A DNA stretch of 37,247 bases, from positions 1-37,247 of the forward strand of contig JAFTKN010000023.1 in the NCBI GenBank assembly GCA_017453255.1, given 5' to 3'. The number at the start of each line of letters is the position of its first letter. Within the stretch, counting starts at the first letter, position 1. This DNA comes from Clostridia bacterium (GTDB lineage Bacteria > Bacillota > Clostridia > Oscillospirales > CAG-272). The position numbers and the translations under genes were made by a program. This document shows positions 16,498 to 24,320 of the stretch, piece by piece. The notes beneath the pieces are model-generated. The model was not told the origin of the DNA. It did not search any database and was given only the letters and a program-made list of their open reading frames with translations.

Positions 16498-16525
16498 AAA
16501 AAATCCCGAGGTTTTCGGGATTTTT
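16498..16525. terminator. bidirectional terminator after the SGNH hydrolase pair
   Basis: AAAAATCCCGA (16499-16509), loop GGTTT and TCGGGATTTTT (16515-16525) form a perfect 11-bp inverted repeat just after the stop codon of the distal SGNH gene. The remaining part of the 16336-16528 gap is AT-rich and shows no other gene. Confidence 0.8.
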
Positions 16526-16528
16526 GTT

Positions 16529-17173
16529 TTATAGATTTTGTAGGAATTTGTGGAGCTTTTGGGCGATGATTTTATGGCCGTCGGTGTTTGGGTGCAAGCC
16601 GTCTGGCATATACACTTTACACCAGCCCCAGTCGTTTCCACGCAATTCGCCACAGGCAAACATATCAAGGACTGGGATTGAGTAATGCTCACACACTTCT
16701 CTTACTGCTTGTGCATACTCACAAAGTGGTCTTTGCTCTACTCCCTCTGGCTTCCACGTGCCCTCACCATACTCATTGTGACGATGAAGTGGAGTCATAA
16801 AGATAATTGGTTTATCTATGTACTTTTTTATTAGGCTCTGACAAAGCACGTGCATAGCACCATAGAAGGTATATACGTCCTTATCCTCGAATTTACCGAG
16901 TGGAGCTTGACCATGACCATAGTCATTTGTTCCACCCATTACGACAATTCCGTCAGCATCGCTATCAAGAGCTTCAACACGCATATTAAAATCGTTATCC
17001 TGTGGAACATTATTCATTTCAATTTGTCTTGCAATACGAGTTCCACCTATTCCACAGTTTACAGCCTCTTTCAAGCCTGCTATTTCCTTTAATTGTTGAT
17101 GAAATGGTACTGTGTTTACTCCCTCAGTAATTGAGTCACCTAAAAATACAAATTTTTTATTTTTTAGTTCCAT
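16529..17173 (-). CDS. SGNH/GDSL hydrolase (second of a tandem pair)
   Basis: A 214-aa serine esterase of the SGNH superfamily. Block I is FLGDSITEG with nucleophile Ser14, block II is CGIGGTRIARQ, block III is VMGGTNDYGHG (oxyanion Asn), and block V is MPDGLHPN with the catalytic Asp-His. There is no signal peptide, so it is cytoplasmic. Members remove acyl or acetyl groups from carbohydrates or lipids; the substrate cannot be read from sequence. The start is one base after the stop of the upstream paralog, and the two proteins align along their whole length with the same N-terminus (MELK, FLGDSITEG, YGHG, MPDGLHPN), so they arose by tandem duplication and are co-transcribed. Confidence 0.88.
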   Translation of the reverse strand: MELKNKKFVFLGDSITEGVNTVPFHQQLKEIAGLKEAVNCGIGGTRIARQIEMNNVPQDNDFNMRVEALDSDADGIVVMGGTNDYGHGQAPLGKFEDKDVYTFYGAMHVLCQSLIKKYIDKPIIFMTPLHRHNEYGEGTWKPEGVEQRPLCEYAQAVREVCEHYSIPVLDMFACGELRGNDWGWCKVYMPDGLHPNTDGHKIIAQKLHKFLQNL

Positions 17174-17174
17174 A

Positions 17175-17822
17175 TTATAGGTTCTCCAAGAATTTCTGAA
17201 GCTTATTTGCCATTATTTCGTGTCCTAAATCATTTGGATGCAAGCCGTCTGGCATATATTTTTCGCACCATACCCACATATTTCCGTGCATTCCACTTTC
17301 CTTATACATATCAAGCACAGGAATTGAGTAATATTCACAAACCTCTCTAATTGCCTTTACGAAGCTGTGGAGTGGTGCAGAAACCTCAGAATTTGGATCC
17401 TTTGTTTCTGTTAATCTATGTATTGGAGTCATAAAGATAATTGGCTTACCAACATATTCCTTAATTAAGTATTGACAAAGGGTGTGCATACCACCATAGA
17501 AGTCGTGAACATCACGGCTATCAAAGGTGCCTAATGGAATTGTACCATGACCATAGTCATTTGTACCACCGAAAACTACTACTGCATCAGCATTTTTATC
17601 CATATTTAATGCTCTTGCATTAAAGTCATGGTCGAATGGATTATCTGTGATAACAGGAAGACGAGCAATTTTTGTTCCACCTACACCATAGTTTCTTGCC
17701 TCTTTAAGCCCTGCATTTGCTCTTAAAACCTGATGATATGGCTTTGTTGCCCAGTCAGATGTACCATGTCCCTCTGTAATTGAGTCACCTAAAAAGTTGA
17801 TTATTTTGCCTTTAAGCTCCAT
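17175..17822 (-). CDS. SGNH/GDSL hydrolase (first of a tandem pair)
   Basis: A 215-aa SGNH esterase with all catalytic blocks: GDSITEGHG (Ser14), YGVGGTKIAR, VVFGGTNDYGHG and MPDGLHPNDLGHE (Asp and His of the triad). It has no export signal. ATG 17822 is preceded by AGAGGTA. It differs from its downstream paralog mainly in the surface loop between blocks III and V (ETKDPNSEVSAP here, against EYGEGTWKPEGVE there), suggesting a different substrate. Deacetylation or deacylation of intracellular oligosaccharides is a typical job for such enzymes, but it is not shown here. The pair is followed by a strong terminator. Confidence 0.88.
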   Translation of the reverse strand: MELKGKIINFLGDSITEGHGTSDWATKPYHQVLRANAGLKEARNYGVGGTKIARLPVITDNPFDHDFNARALNMDKNADAVVVFGGTNDYGHGTIPLGTFDSRDVHDFYGGMHTLCQYLIKEYVGKPIIFMTPIHRLTETKDPNSEVSAPLHSFVKAIREVCEYYSIPVLDMYKESGMHGNMWVWCEKYMPDGLHPNDLGHEIMANKLQKFLENL

Positions 17823-17908
17823 AGTTTTTTTACCTCTTTTGGAAAATTTATTTAATTATCTTCATTTTACCATATAACAGTAAATTTTCAAGTATATTTT
17901 TAAATTTT

Positions 17909-18820
17909 CTAAAAGAAAATTGGAAATGTAAATAAAAGCTCTCTCAATTTAGAATAAATCGAGAAGGAGTTTTCTATTGGTAATGGATTTTTTCCCTTTC
18001 CACATTCTAAGGTAAAGGCGGGTAAATTAAATTCGCTTATTAGCCAGTCAGTCAAGCCACCATATGAGGCTGTACCTTCGGGGATAGATTTTTTATAGCC
18101 TGTCATTCTTTCCATTATATTTACTAAATGCTTTGATTTATCAGGAGCTTTTTCTTTATAGGTATAATATATTTCCTCTCCCTGTGAATGAAATGATATA
18201 ACGCCCTTTAATTCCTCACTGTGAAATCTTATAAAATTGCATAGGCAGGCTGTTTCGCTTTCGCTTTCGCAAAATTCTCCACTATACTTTGACCTTCCTG
18301 CCATTATTTTTTTCTGCTTCTCTATCTCCTTATATTCCTCGAAGCCTGCATTATAGTTGTGATTCAGGTCAACTCCTCTTGCATTTGAATTCCATTTAGA
18401 AAAATCATTTTCACCCTCGTTATAGGCGATAACACGATTTTTTATTGGGTTGTCGTCATCAATTCCATTTAGCCTATATTCCACTCCGTCGGGATTAAGC
18501 ATTGGTACTATGTATATTTTTCTCATTTTATATAGATAATGAAGATTGATTGAAAACAGCTGTCTATATGACTTGTACGCTTCTAAATATTCCTTTATAA
18601 AGCTTAGCATCAGTGTGGTGCATATATTTTCCTGTGGGTGATGGGTGGATACATAAAGCACGCTTTTTTCTGCCTTTCTATCTCCTAAGGTTATTATTGG
18701 TATTGGTCTTTTTAGCATGCTTTCGCCTATATAAGAATAATTAAAATTGTCGTATTTTTCACATAATATTTCAAGCTCCTCGATTAGTGATTTATAGTCA
18801 AGCTCTCTTTTTTGCTCCAT
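17909..18820 (-). CDS. M14 zinc carboxypeptidase (gamma-D-glutamyl peptidase-like)
   Basis: A 303-aa metallopeptidase of family M14. Zinc ligands are HHPQE (His61, Glu64) and SFHSQG (His211). Substrate binding is by the Arg/Asn of NARGVDLNHNYNAGF (148-160), and the general base is Glu272 in FTLECGKG. The segment SESETACLCNFI is the usual 'SEPET' region. No signal peptide or LysM repeat is present, so the enzyme acts in the cytoplasm, unlike secreted paralogs. The bacterial M14C group cleaves gamma-D-Glu-diaminopimelate bonds in peptidoglycan peptides, so recycling of muropeptides is the most likely role. ATG 18820 is preceded by AAAGGAG. It is a single gene, separated from neighbours by about 90-120 bases. 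Confidence 0.88.
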   Translation of the reverse strand: MEQKRELDYKSLIEELEILCEKYDNFNYSYIGESMLKRPIPIITLGDRKAEKSVLYVSTHHPQENICTTLMLSFIKEYLEAYKSYRQLFSINLHYLYKMRKIYIVPMLNPDGVEYRLNGIDDDNPIKNRVIAYNEGENDFSKWNSNARGVDLNHNYNAGFEEYKEIEKQKKIMAGRSKYSGEFCESESETACLCNFIRFHSEELKGVISFHSQGEEIYYTYKEKAPDKSKHLVNIMERMTGYKKSIPEGTASYGGLTDWLISEFNLPAFTLECGKGKNPLPIENSFSIYSKLRELLFTFPIFF

Positions 18821-18867
18821 ATTATTACTCCTTTTGTGAAATTTTACTGAAAAAATAAGAAATATAC

Positions 18868-18896
18868 TTTATTTTTATAACTAATTATGTTATAAT
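18868..18896 (+). promoter_or_regulatory. promoter of the membrane protein/lipoprotein pair
   Basis: A consensus -10 TATAAT (18891-18896) lies 47 bases before ATG 18944. A poor -35 (TTTATT, 18868-18873) is at a 17-base spacing. Confidence 0.5.
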
Positions 18897-18943
18897 GTCA
18901 AATGTATTATGCTTAATATATTTATTCACTTTAAAGAGGTTTT

Positions 18944-19681
18944 ATGAAAAAAAGTTTAAAAAGCATTTCGTTTTGGCTTGTTATACTAACGTCATTTTTA
19001 TCGCTTGTTTTTTTAGGGATATTTGATTGGGCAAGCAATGCCTATATTACTGACCCATATTTTCCTGAATCAGCTGTTTGGACTATCCACTATTTTGAGG
19101 TGTTTTTTACCTCTGTTTCTTTGTTTGCTTGCTACGGAATTATTATTTATTCTTATGCAAGATATACTCCAGATAAGGCTAAATTTTCATTTGTTTATTT
19201 AGGAATAAATTTGAGCTTATATTTAATTTACATGATTGTAAATTTGTGTATTAGATCAACTGTTTTCGACATAGTAGCACTTTATAATGCTATTTGTGCT
19301 TTCTTTGGTAAAATTGTTATTGAACAGTTTTTACCTTCATTATTAGTTGCATTTGTTACTTACAAGCTTACTCGAAATGGAATACAAAGAGTTACCTCAT
19401 TTATCTCAATGAAGAACTCTATTCAAAAAGCGATGATTACTTCCACTTTAGTTGTTTTCGGTATTAATATATTTTTCCTTCTCGCCTTTGATATGTTCCC
19501 ATTCTTGTTTGAAAACAGCTTCTACATAACATTTAACGATTTTATTGGTAGAGTTCTTGTTCCAATATGTGAAAAATTAATCGCTTCAATTATTTTACAA
19601 TATTCGGTTTATATGCTTATGTATTTTATTTGCAATAAATATGGTGAGACTAATGGTCTTACACAAAAAAACAATAAATAG
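18944..19681 (+). CDS. polytopic membrane protein of unknown function
   Basis: A 245-aa protein with about six hydrophobic segments: residues 8-30 (FWLVILTSFLSLVFLGIF), 46-66, 80-104, 112-140, 165-185 (LVVFGINIFFLLAF) and 214-236. N- and C-termini are short and basic or polar (MKKSLKSIS, KYGETNGLTQKNNK). No transporter or enzyme motif was recognised. The downstream lipoprotein gene starts 8 bases after its stop with its own AGGAGATAAT site, so the two form an operon. This suggests that the membrane protein and the trigger-factor-like lipoprotein act together, for example in secretion or folding at the outer face of the membrane. That link is inference. Confidence 0.75.
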   Translation: MKKSLKSISFWLVILTSFLSLVFLGIFDWASNAYITDPYFPESAVWTIHYFEVFFTSVSLFACYGIIIYSYARYTPDKAKFSFVYLGINLSLYLIYMIVNLCIRSTVFDIVALYNAICAFFGKIVIEQFLPSLLVAFVTYKLTRNGIQRVTSFISMKNSIQKAMITSTLVVFGINIFFLLAFDMFPFLFENSFYITFNDFIGRVLVPICEKLIASIILQYSVYMLMYFICNKYGETNGLTQKNNK

Positions 19682-19689
19682 GAGATAAT

Positions 19690-21111
19690 ATGAAGAAAAG
19701 AATTATTTGCTTATTATTCGCTTGCATTATGCTTGTTACTCTTCTTACCTCTTGCTTTAAGGAGGAAGGAAAAACAATTGCATATGATTATGATTTAGGT
19801 GAGGTTATTACTATTCCTAACTTTGAAAAGCACAAGGTTGAATTTAACCTTGATACTGTTCAGGTAAACATTGACACTGCTCTTGTTCAATATGCTCAGG
19901 AATATGTTGTTTCAAGAGGAGATTCTATTTATGTAGATATTGATGTTTACCATGTAACAATGCTTGAGGGTGGAATAGACCAAAAGGGCGAAAAGATTGA
20001 AGCTCTTTCTAAGTCAAATTACCTACTTAGCAATGTTGGATACGGCTCTATATCTAAAACTATTGAGGCTGATATTTTTGGAGCAAAGATTGGCGATATT
20101 GTTACTAAGCTTTATAAGGATGTTAATGTTATTACTGATTTTGCAGAGGAATATTCTGAATTTAATGAAACCCCAATGTATGTGGACATTAAGGTAATGA
20201 ACAGAAATGTCATGCTTGGTGACGTTGTTTCTGTAAATTACAAGGGATACAGAATTGACGAAAATGGAAACAAGCTCAAAAATGACAAGGGCGAGGACGA
20301 CATTTTCGACGAGAATGATAGTTCTATATTCTTTGTAGGCTCCCAGCTTGCAGTTGAGGAATTTGAACAAAGCTTAGTTGGCATGCTTGTTGGTGAGGAG
20401 AATAAGAAGGATTTCTATGTTACCTTCCCTGATGACTATTCAGATGAGGATTTGAAGGGCAAAAAGGTTTTATTTACTGCTTATATAAACGATATATATA
20501 CTGCTCCTGTTTATGATAACGCATTTGTTAAGGCACATTACCCTGACTATGATACTACAGCAGATTTTGAGGATGCTTTACGTAAGGAATTTATTCTTGC
20601 TACTGTTTACGAATATATACTTGATAACTGCAAGGTTCACTCATATCCTCAGGATAAGTATGATGCTTCTATGCAGGCACTTAATGACAGAGCTGAAAGC
20701 TTTAAAGAGGAAAACGGTATTACTATTGATGACTGGATTGAATATCAATATCAAATGACTCGTGAGGAATATGTTAAATCAAATTTAAAAACAGAGCTTA
20801 TTTACTATCGTATTTCACAGCTTTACAACCTTGTTCCAACCGAGGAGCAATTAGCAAGTGAGAAGGAAAAGATTATTTCCTATTATAAGGATTATTTTAA
20901 AAATCAAAATTCTGAATACACAGACGATGAGGCTCTTGATAGAGCAAAGAATTTAGTTAATGACCTTGGATATGAATATCTTTATGAAAATGTAATGTTT
21001 ACTCTTGTTGATGAAAAGCTTATTTCCGAGGCTGAAGTAACTGATTTACAACGTACCTATGAATCAGTTAGTGAGGTTATTGCTCGTGGTGAGAAGCCAC
21101 AGGATAAATAA
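19690..21111 (+). CDS. trigger-factor-like lipoprotein with FKBP-type PPIase domain
   Basis: A 473-aa protein. The signal peptide MKKRIICLLFACIMLVTLL ends at lipobox LLTSC (Cys 22), so it is anchored outside the membrane. Residues about 60-165 form a trigger-factor-like N-terminal region. Residues about 175-275 match the FKBP core of trigger factor (GDVVSVNYKGYRIDENG, then FEQSLVGMLVGEENK and FPDDYSDEDLKGKKVLFTAYI). Residues about 290-440 are helical and resemble the trigger-factor arm region (YEYILDNCKVHSYPQDKY). It would assist folding, and possibly proline isomerisation, of exported proteins, the job done by PrsA in many Firmicutes. It follows a membrane-protein gene by 8 bases and ends in a strong terminator. 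The family call is by pattern. Confidence 0.8.
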   Translation: MKKRIICLLFACIMLVTLLTSCFKEEGKTIAYDYDLGEVITIPNFEKHKVEFNLDTVQVNIDTALVQYAQEYVVSRGDSIYVDIDVYHVTMLEGGIDQKGEKIEALSKSNYLLSNVGYGSISKTIEADIFGAKIGDIVTKLYKDVNVITDFAEEYSEFNETPMYVDIKVMNRNVMLGDVVSVNYKGYRIDENGNKLKNDKGEDDIFDENDSSIFFVGSQLAVEEFEQSLVGMLVGEENKKDFYVTFPDDYSDEDLKGKKVLFTAYINDIYTAPVYDNAFVKAHYPDYDTTADFEDALRKEFILATVYEYILDNCKVHSYPQDKYDASMQALNDRAESFKEENGITIDDWIEYQYQMTREEYVKSNLKTELIYYRISQLYNLVPTEEQLASEKEKIISYYKDYFKNQNSEYTDDEALDRAKNLVNDLGYEYLYENVMFTLVDEKLISEAEVTDLQRTYESVSEVIARGEKPQDK

Positions 21112-21136
21112 AAAAAGCACCAAATGGTGCTTTTTT
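21111..21136. terminator. shared convergent terminator
   Basis: AAAAAAGCACC (21111-21121), loop AAAT and GGTGCTTTTTT (21126-21136) lie between the convergent lipoprotein gene (+) and the membrane-protein gene (-), serving both. Confidence 0.85.
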
Positions 21137-21138
21137 AT

Positions 21139-21822
21139 TTATTCTTCAATTATTTTCTCAACAACCTCTTCGACAGCTTCATCAATAGCTTCTTCTACTA
21201 TCTCGGTTGCTTCCTTGGTAACTTCCTCAACTACTTCCTCAGCTGTTTCTTCAGTTGTTTCTTCAACTGTTTCTTCAACTGTTTCTTCAGTTGTTCCTTC
21301 AGCTGCGTCCTCAATTTCAGTTATTTCATTTTCAGCCTTTTTTGCCTTCTTATTCTCTATTATTTTAACGATAGATGAATAAATGATTGCTCCTGAAGCA
21401 AGGATTGAGCAAAGACCTGCTATAATTGCGCCTGGGCCAATACAAACTCCTGTTGCACCCTGAACATCAAAATATGTAAGTGGGAGAACTAAGAAGAAAA
21501 GCACTCCTGCTACTAATGAGCAAGCACCTGAAAAAATACCAGTTTTCACATTAAGCTTTTTGTTGTTGAAAAAGCCGAATACTGCAGTTACTATTGTAAG
21601 AAGATATGGAACTAAATTCCAGAAGGAATACCTTAAAACATGGACGCTTGTTCCATAAAAATCCTTATGTGTTCCAAACACGGTTTGGAAGCCGATAAAC
21701 ACGTCTGTTGACTTAAAAACAGGGTCGTAATAGTTTAATATTGCAGGAACTACAAGCATTGCAAACGAAATGATTGCAAGTATTGCAGAAATTAACGGTA
21801 ATTTTTTCTTAAGCTTTTCCAT
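21139..21822 (-). CDS. four-helix membrane protein with Glu/Thr-rich cytoplasmic tail
   Basis: A 227-aa protein with four hydrophobic segments: about 9-29 (LISAILAIISFAMLVVPAIL), 70-88, 97-117 and 126-150. They are followed by a tail (about 160-227) of nearly pure Glu, Thr, Val and Ala (ETVEETVEETTEETAEEV). The tail is encoded by a 12-bp repeat at 21245-21304. The membrane part resembles the protein encoded at 21954-22406: a common start MEK-KK-LPL, the GACSLVAG/GAACLLVAG segment and the IGPGAIIAGLCSILA/TGPIIAAICSILA segment, so the two are paralogs and the tail is an addition. The function is unknown. The acidic tail could bind cations or a partner, which is inference. Confidence 0.75.
   Translation of the reverse strand: MEKLKKKLPLISAILAIISFAMLVVPAILNYYDPVFKSTDVFIGFQTVFGTHKDFYGTSVHVLRYSFWNLVPYLLTIVTAVFGFFNNKKLNVKTGIFSGACSLVAGVLFFLVLPLTYFDVQGATGVCIGPGAIIAGLCSILASGAIIYSSIVKIIENKKAKKAENEITEIEDAAEGTTEETVEETVEETTEETAEEVVEEVTKEATEIVEEAIDEAVEEVVEKIIEE
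21245..21304 (-). repeat. five tandem 12-bp units inside the acidic tail
   Basis: GTTTCTTCAGTT or GTTTCTTCAACT (plus-strand reading) is repeated five times from 21245 to 21304 with a single-base variant in the last unit (GTTCCTTCAGCT). On the coding strand each unit gives four residues (Glu-Glu-Thr-Val/Thr type), so unit gain or loss would keep the frame. Confidence 0.75.
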
Positions 21823-21905
21823 TTTATTTCCTCACGTTAGCTAAAATTTATCAATATATACTAATTATATACTAAATATTTCATTTTGTCAATAATGAAA
21901 TAGAT

Positions 21906-21942
21906 AAAACAAAAGCGTAGCTTTTGGCTACGCTTTTGTTTT
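21906..21942. terminator. bidirectional terminator after the small paralog
   Basis: AAAACAAAAGCGTAGC (21906-21921), loop TTTTG and GCTACGCTTTTGTTTT (21927-21942) form a perfect 16-bp inverted repeat just after the stop of the 150-aa membrane protein. Confidence 0.85.
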
Positions 21943-21953
21943 ATGTAGGTAAA

Positions 21954-22406
21954 TTATTTACCGAGCTTCTTAAGAACTGCAGGAACTGCAACGCAAACAG
22001 CAGCAAGAATTGAGCAGATAGCAGCAATGATTGGACCTGTGCCAAGCTCAAGACCTTCAGCTGAACCACCACCTGCAACTACAATGAAGTTAGGTGTCAT
22101 AAAGAAGAATATACCAGCAACGAGTAAGCAAGCAGCGCCTACAAAATTAACAATGGCATTATCCTTCTTAGCAGCCATAGCAGCACATACAAGACCTACA
22201 ACAACGAGAACATATGTAAGTAAGTTCATAAATGAGAACTCAAATACATTTACTGTCATTCCGAATGCAGACATTGAATAGCCGAATACAGCGTTAAAGC
22301 CCTTACAATCGTCGTTACCCTTTGTGCATGGTAAGAAAATCATTGCAATAGCAACAACTGCAAGAATAACCGCTACGAGTGGTAAATACTTTTTAGCCTT
22401 TTCCAT
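21954..22406 (-). CDS. four-helix membrane protein of unknown function
   Basis: A 150-aa protein with four hydrophobic segments: 9-26 (LVAVILAVVAIAMIFLP), 59-80 (LLTYVLVVVGLVCAAMA), 89-112 and 125-143. A short Cys-containing loop (CTKGNDDCKG) lies after the first. It ends in a basic VLKKLGK and lacks the acidic extension of its paralog at 21139-21822. ATG 22406 follows GGAGAG. The gene is monocistronic, being bounded by a hairpin downstream and about 150 bases of AT-rich DNA upstream. Codon use is richer in GCA/ACT than the neighbours, suggesting high expression. No known family was recognised. Confidence 0.75.
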   Translation of the reverse strand: MEKAKKYLPLVAVILAVVAIAMIFLPCTKGNDDCKGFNAVFGYSMSAFGMTVNVFEFSFMNLLTYVLVVVGLVCAAMAAKKDNAIVNFVGAACLLVAGIFFFMTPNFIVVAGGGSAEGLELGTGPIIAAICSILAAVCVAVPAVLKKLGK

Positions 22407-22559
22407 TTTTCTCTCCTTAGTGTGTGGGTTGAATTTTTACATAAATGTAAAGCCACACTAAAGTACTTTTATTATACGCAAAAAGACACTATTTGTCAAC
22501 CTTTTATACAAATTTTGTTCAAAAAATGTTCAAAAAAGCCAATTTAATTAAGCTTTTGA

Positions 22560-23162
22560 TTATTTTTTGTTTTTTTCACATTCTAAATAGTATGTAGCCT
22601 CCATATCAGCTGTTGACAATGCAAAGGCTAATGGAAACATTTCAAATGCCTTTCCTACTGCGTTTATTGCCATTGGGCTATCTGTATTTGAAAAGCCCAT
22701 ATGATATCTAATTGCAAACGCCTCTTCTCTTGTAAGCTTCATAAATGGGGTTATCATATATACGCTTTTTTCACCATGTCCGTATGGAAGCTGGTCGTCA
22801 TATTCAAAATATGGTACTTTTTCCCATTGTCCCTGTTCATTTTTTGCATTACGATAGCTGATTTTATATACATTCATTTTGCATAGGTCGTGTAAAAGCG
22901 ATACTATTGCTATTGTTTCATCACTATAATTAAGTCCGTATTTTTCCTTGGCTACTGGTCTATCAAGATATGCACAGAGGCAATCATACACGTTTAGGGA
23001 ATGGTCGCAAAGTCCTCCCTCATATGCACTATGATATCTTGCACTTGCTGGAGCTACAAAAAAGTCAGATGAGGGTGACATTATAAAATCAAGTAGCTTG
23101 TCTGCGCCCTCTCTTTTGATTTTTGTTTTAAAAATTTCTATAAACCTATCTCTTGAATTCAT
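22560..23162 (-). CDS. HD-domain metal-dependent hydrolase
   Basis: A 200-aa protein of the HD phosphohydrolase superfamily. Metal ligands are YHSAYEGGLCDHSL (His44 and His54), the HD doublet LLHDLCK (His91-Asp92), HGEKSV (about 135) and IRYHMGF (about 151). No second domain is present. It is the last gene of a four-gene operon (Nudix, DUF523, HAD, HD) and overlaps the HAD gene by 4 bases. HD hydrolases of this size with an N-terminal 30-residue helix act on nucleotides or nucleic-acid ends. The neighbours suggest nucleotide clean-up, but the substrate is not visible in the sequence. Confidence 0.85.
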   Translation of the reverse strand: MNSRDRFIEIFKTKIKREGADKLLDFIMSPSSDFFVAPASARYHSAYEGGLCDHSLNVYDCLCAYLDRPVAKEKYGLNYSDETIAIVSLLHDLCKMNVYKISYRNAKNEQGQWEKVPYFEYDDQLPYGHGEKSVYMITPFMKLTREEAFAIRYHMGFSNTDSPMAINAVGKAFEMFPLAFALSTADMEATYYLECEKNKK

Positions 23163-23893
23163 TTATCTTCTCTCCCTAATAAATAATCAATCATATCGGC
23201 TATTCTGTCGCACTGATGCTTTGCGACTGCCTTAACCTCATCTAAGGCGTTTGAAACAGCAAAGCCGTTAAATTCTCTAATCATATCTATATCGTTTACG
23301 TTGTCGCCTACTGTATATATTTCAGGATTATCAACCATTTTTGCATATTCATATATGCCTGTTACCTTGGATGTGCAAGCAGGAGGCATATCGACGTGCC
23401 AGCCGTTTTGATATGCACTTATTTTATCGCTATGATTCTTTCTTACATATTCTAAAAATTCCTTAGCACCTTCGTTTGTTGGGAAGCCTACATTTGAATG
23501 TGTAAACTCCTTAAGCATACTGAAATCAGCAGGAATTTTGCCGAGTGTATCAACGTAGCATTTTGACATTATATTATTAACTGCAAAAAAGTTTGCACCA
23601 AGCTTTAGGGCTTTGTCAACCATTTCGTAAAGGAAAGGTCCTATCTCACCCTTTTTAGAATAAAGAATATCGCCCTCTCCATTTCTTATAACTGCTCCAG
23701 TACAGGATATAATAAAGTCAAATTCAAAGCCGTTTTCTTGCTTTATCCATGAGGAAAGCTCTACATCTCTGCCTGTTACTATTCCAAATTTATTTCCCGC
23801 TTTCCTAAATCTCTTTATTGCGTCCTTATCCTTGTCACTAATTTTGCCTTGATAGTTTACTGTTCCATCAAAGTCACTCGCTATTATCTTCAT
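23159..23893 (-). CDS. HAD-superfamily hydrolase (Cof-type, subfamily IIB)
   Basis: A 244-aa phosphatase. Motif I is ASDFDGTV (nucleophile Asp7, acid/base Asp9), motif II is GIVTGRD (Thr), and motifs III/IV are in the C-terminal part (Lys in ACTSKVTGIYEYAK, then TVGDNVNDIDMI, which binds Mg2+). A cap domain (about 80-180) lies between motifs II and III, so this is the Cof/IIB type that hydrolyses sugar phosphates or flavin/PLP-type phosphates. It overlaps the upstream DUF523 gene by 20 bases and the downstream HD gene by 4. The substrate cannot be assigned; the operon context favours a nucleotide- or cofactor-related phosphate. Confidence 0.88.
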   Translation of the reverse strand: MKIIASDFDGTVNYQGKISDKDKDAIKRFRKAGNKFGIVTGRDVELSSWIKQENGFEFDFIISCTGAVIRNGEGDILYSKKGEIGPFLYEMVDKALKLGANFFAVNNIMSKCYVDTLGKIPADFSMLKEFTHSNVGFPTNEGAKEFLEYVRKNHSDKISAYQNGWHVDMPPACTSKVTGIYEYAKMVDNPEIYTVGDNVNDIDMIREFNGFAVSNALDEVKAVAKHQCDRIADMIDYLLGREDK

Positions 23894-24320
23894 TTAACTT
23901 TTTTAGCTCTCTTTCATTAATTAATTTTATTCCATTTTTTAAAAAGAGGTCGGCTGTTATACCATTTCCGTTAATTAAGGTTTTTGTGTATGTGCCATCA
24001 TATACTAAACCACAGCCACAGCTCGGACTTTTTTCCTTTAAAATTGCAATTTTACAATTTTGCTCCTTTGCAATTTCGAGGGATTTTTTTGCACCTATTT
24101 TATAATTTTCTGTTACGTCTATTCCATCTTTTCTTATAACTCTATCGCCTTTGATTTCTGCAGGAATACGTGGGGTTTTTAAGCCACCTAACATCTCTGG
24201 GCACACAGGAATGAGCTCATAGCAATTACTAAGGCTTATAACCTCGTTACAGGGCTTAGATTTACCATCATATCGGCAGGGGCTTCCTAATAGGCAGGCG
24301 CTAACTATAATTTTTTTCAT
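23874..24320 (-). CDS. DUF523 protein, TudS-like Fe-S thiouracil desulfidase candidate
   Basis: A 148-aa single-domain DUF523 protein. Conserved segments are SACLLGSPCRYDG (Cys9, Cys15), PVCPEMLGGL (Cys40) and KEKSPSCGCG (Cys101, Cys103), followed by YDGTYTKTLINGNGITADL. In the characterised member TudS, three conserved Cys ligate a [4Fe-4S] cluster that removes sulfur from 2-thiouracil; Cys9, Cys40 and Cys101 occupy matching places here. The start overlaps the Nudix gene by 4 bases and its end overlaps the HAD gene by 20. Removing thiolated bases fits a nucleotide house-cleaning operon. Family membership is clear; thiouracil as substrate is transferred from the one studied member. Confidence 0.87.
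   Translation of the reverse strand: MKKIIVSACLLGSPCRYDGKSKPCNEVISLSNCYELIPVCPEMLGGLKTPRIPAEIKGDRVIRKDGIDVTENYKIGAKKSLEIAKEQNCKIAILKEKSPSCGCGLVYDGTYTKTLINGNGITADLFLKNGIKLINERELKKLNEDNSE

Noticed and set aside
16465..16692. 75-aa ORF overlapping the end of the SGNH hydrolase gene
   Set aside because: Out-of-frame shadow crossing a terminator, without a binding site.
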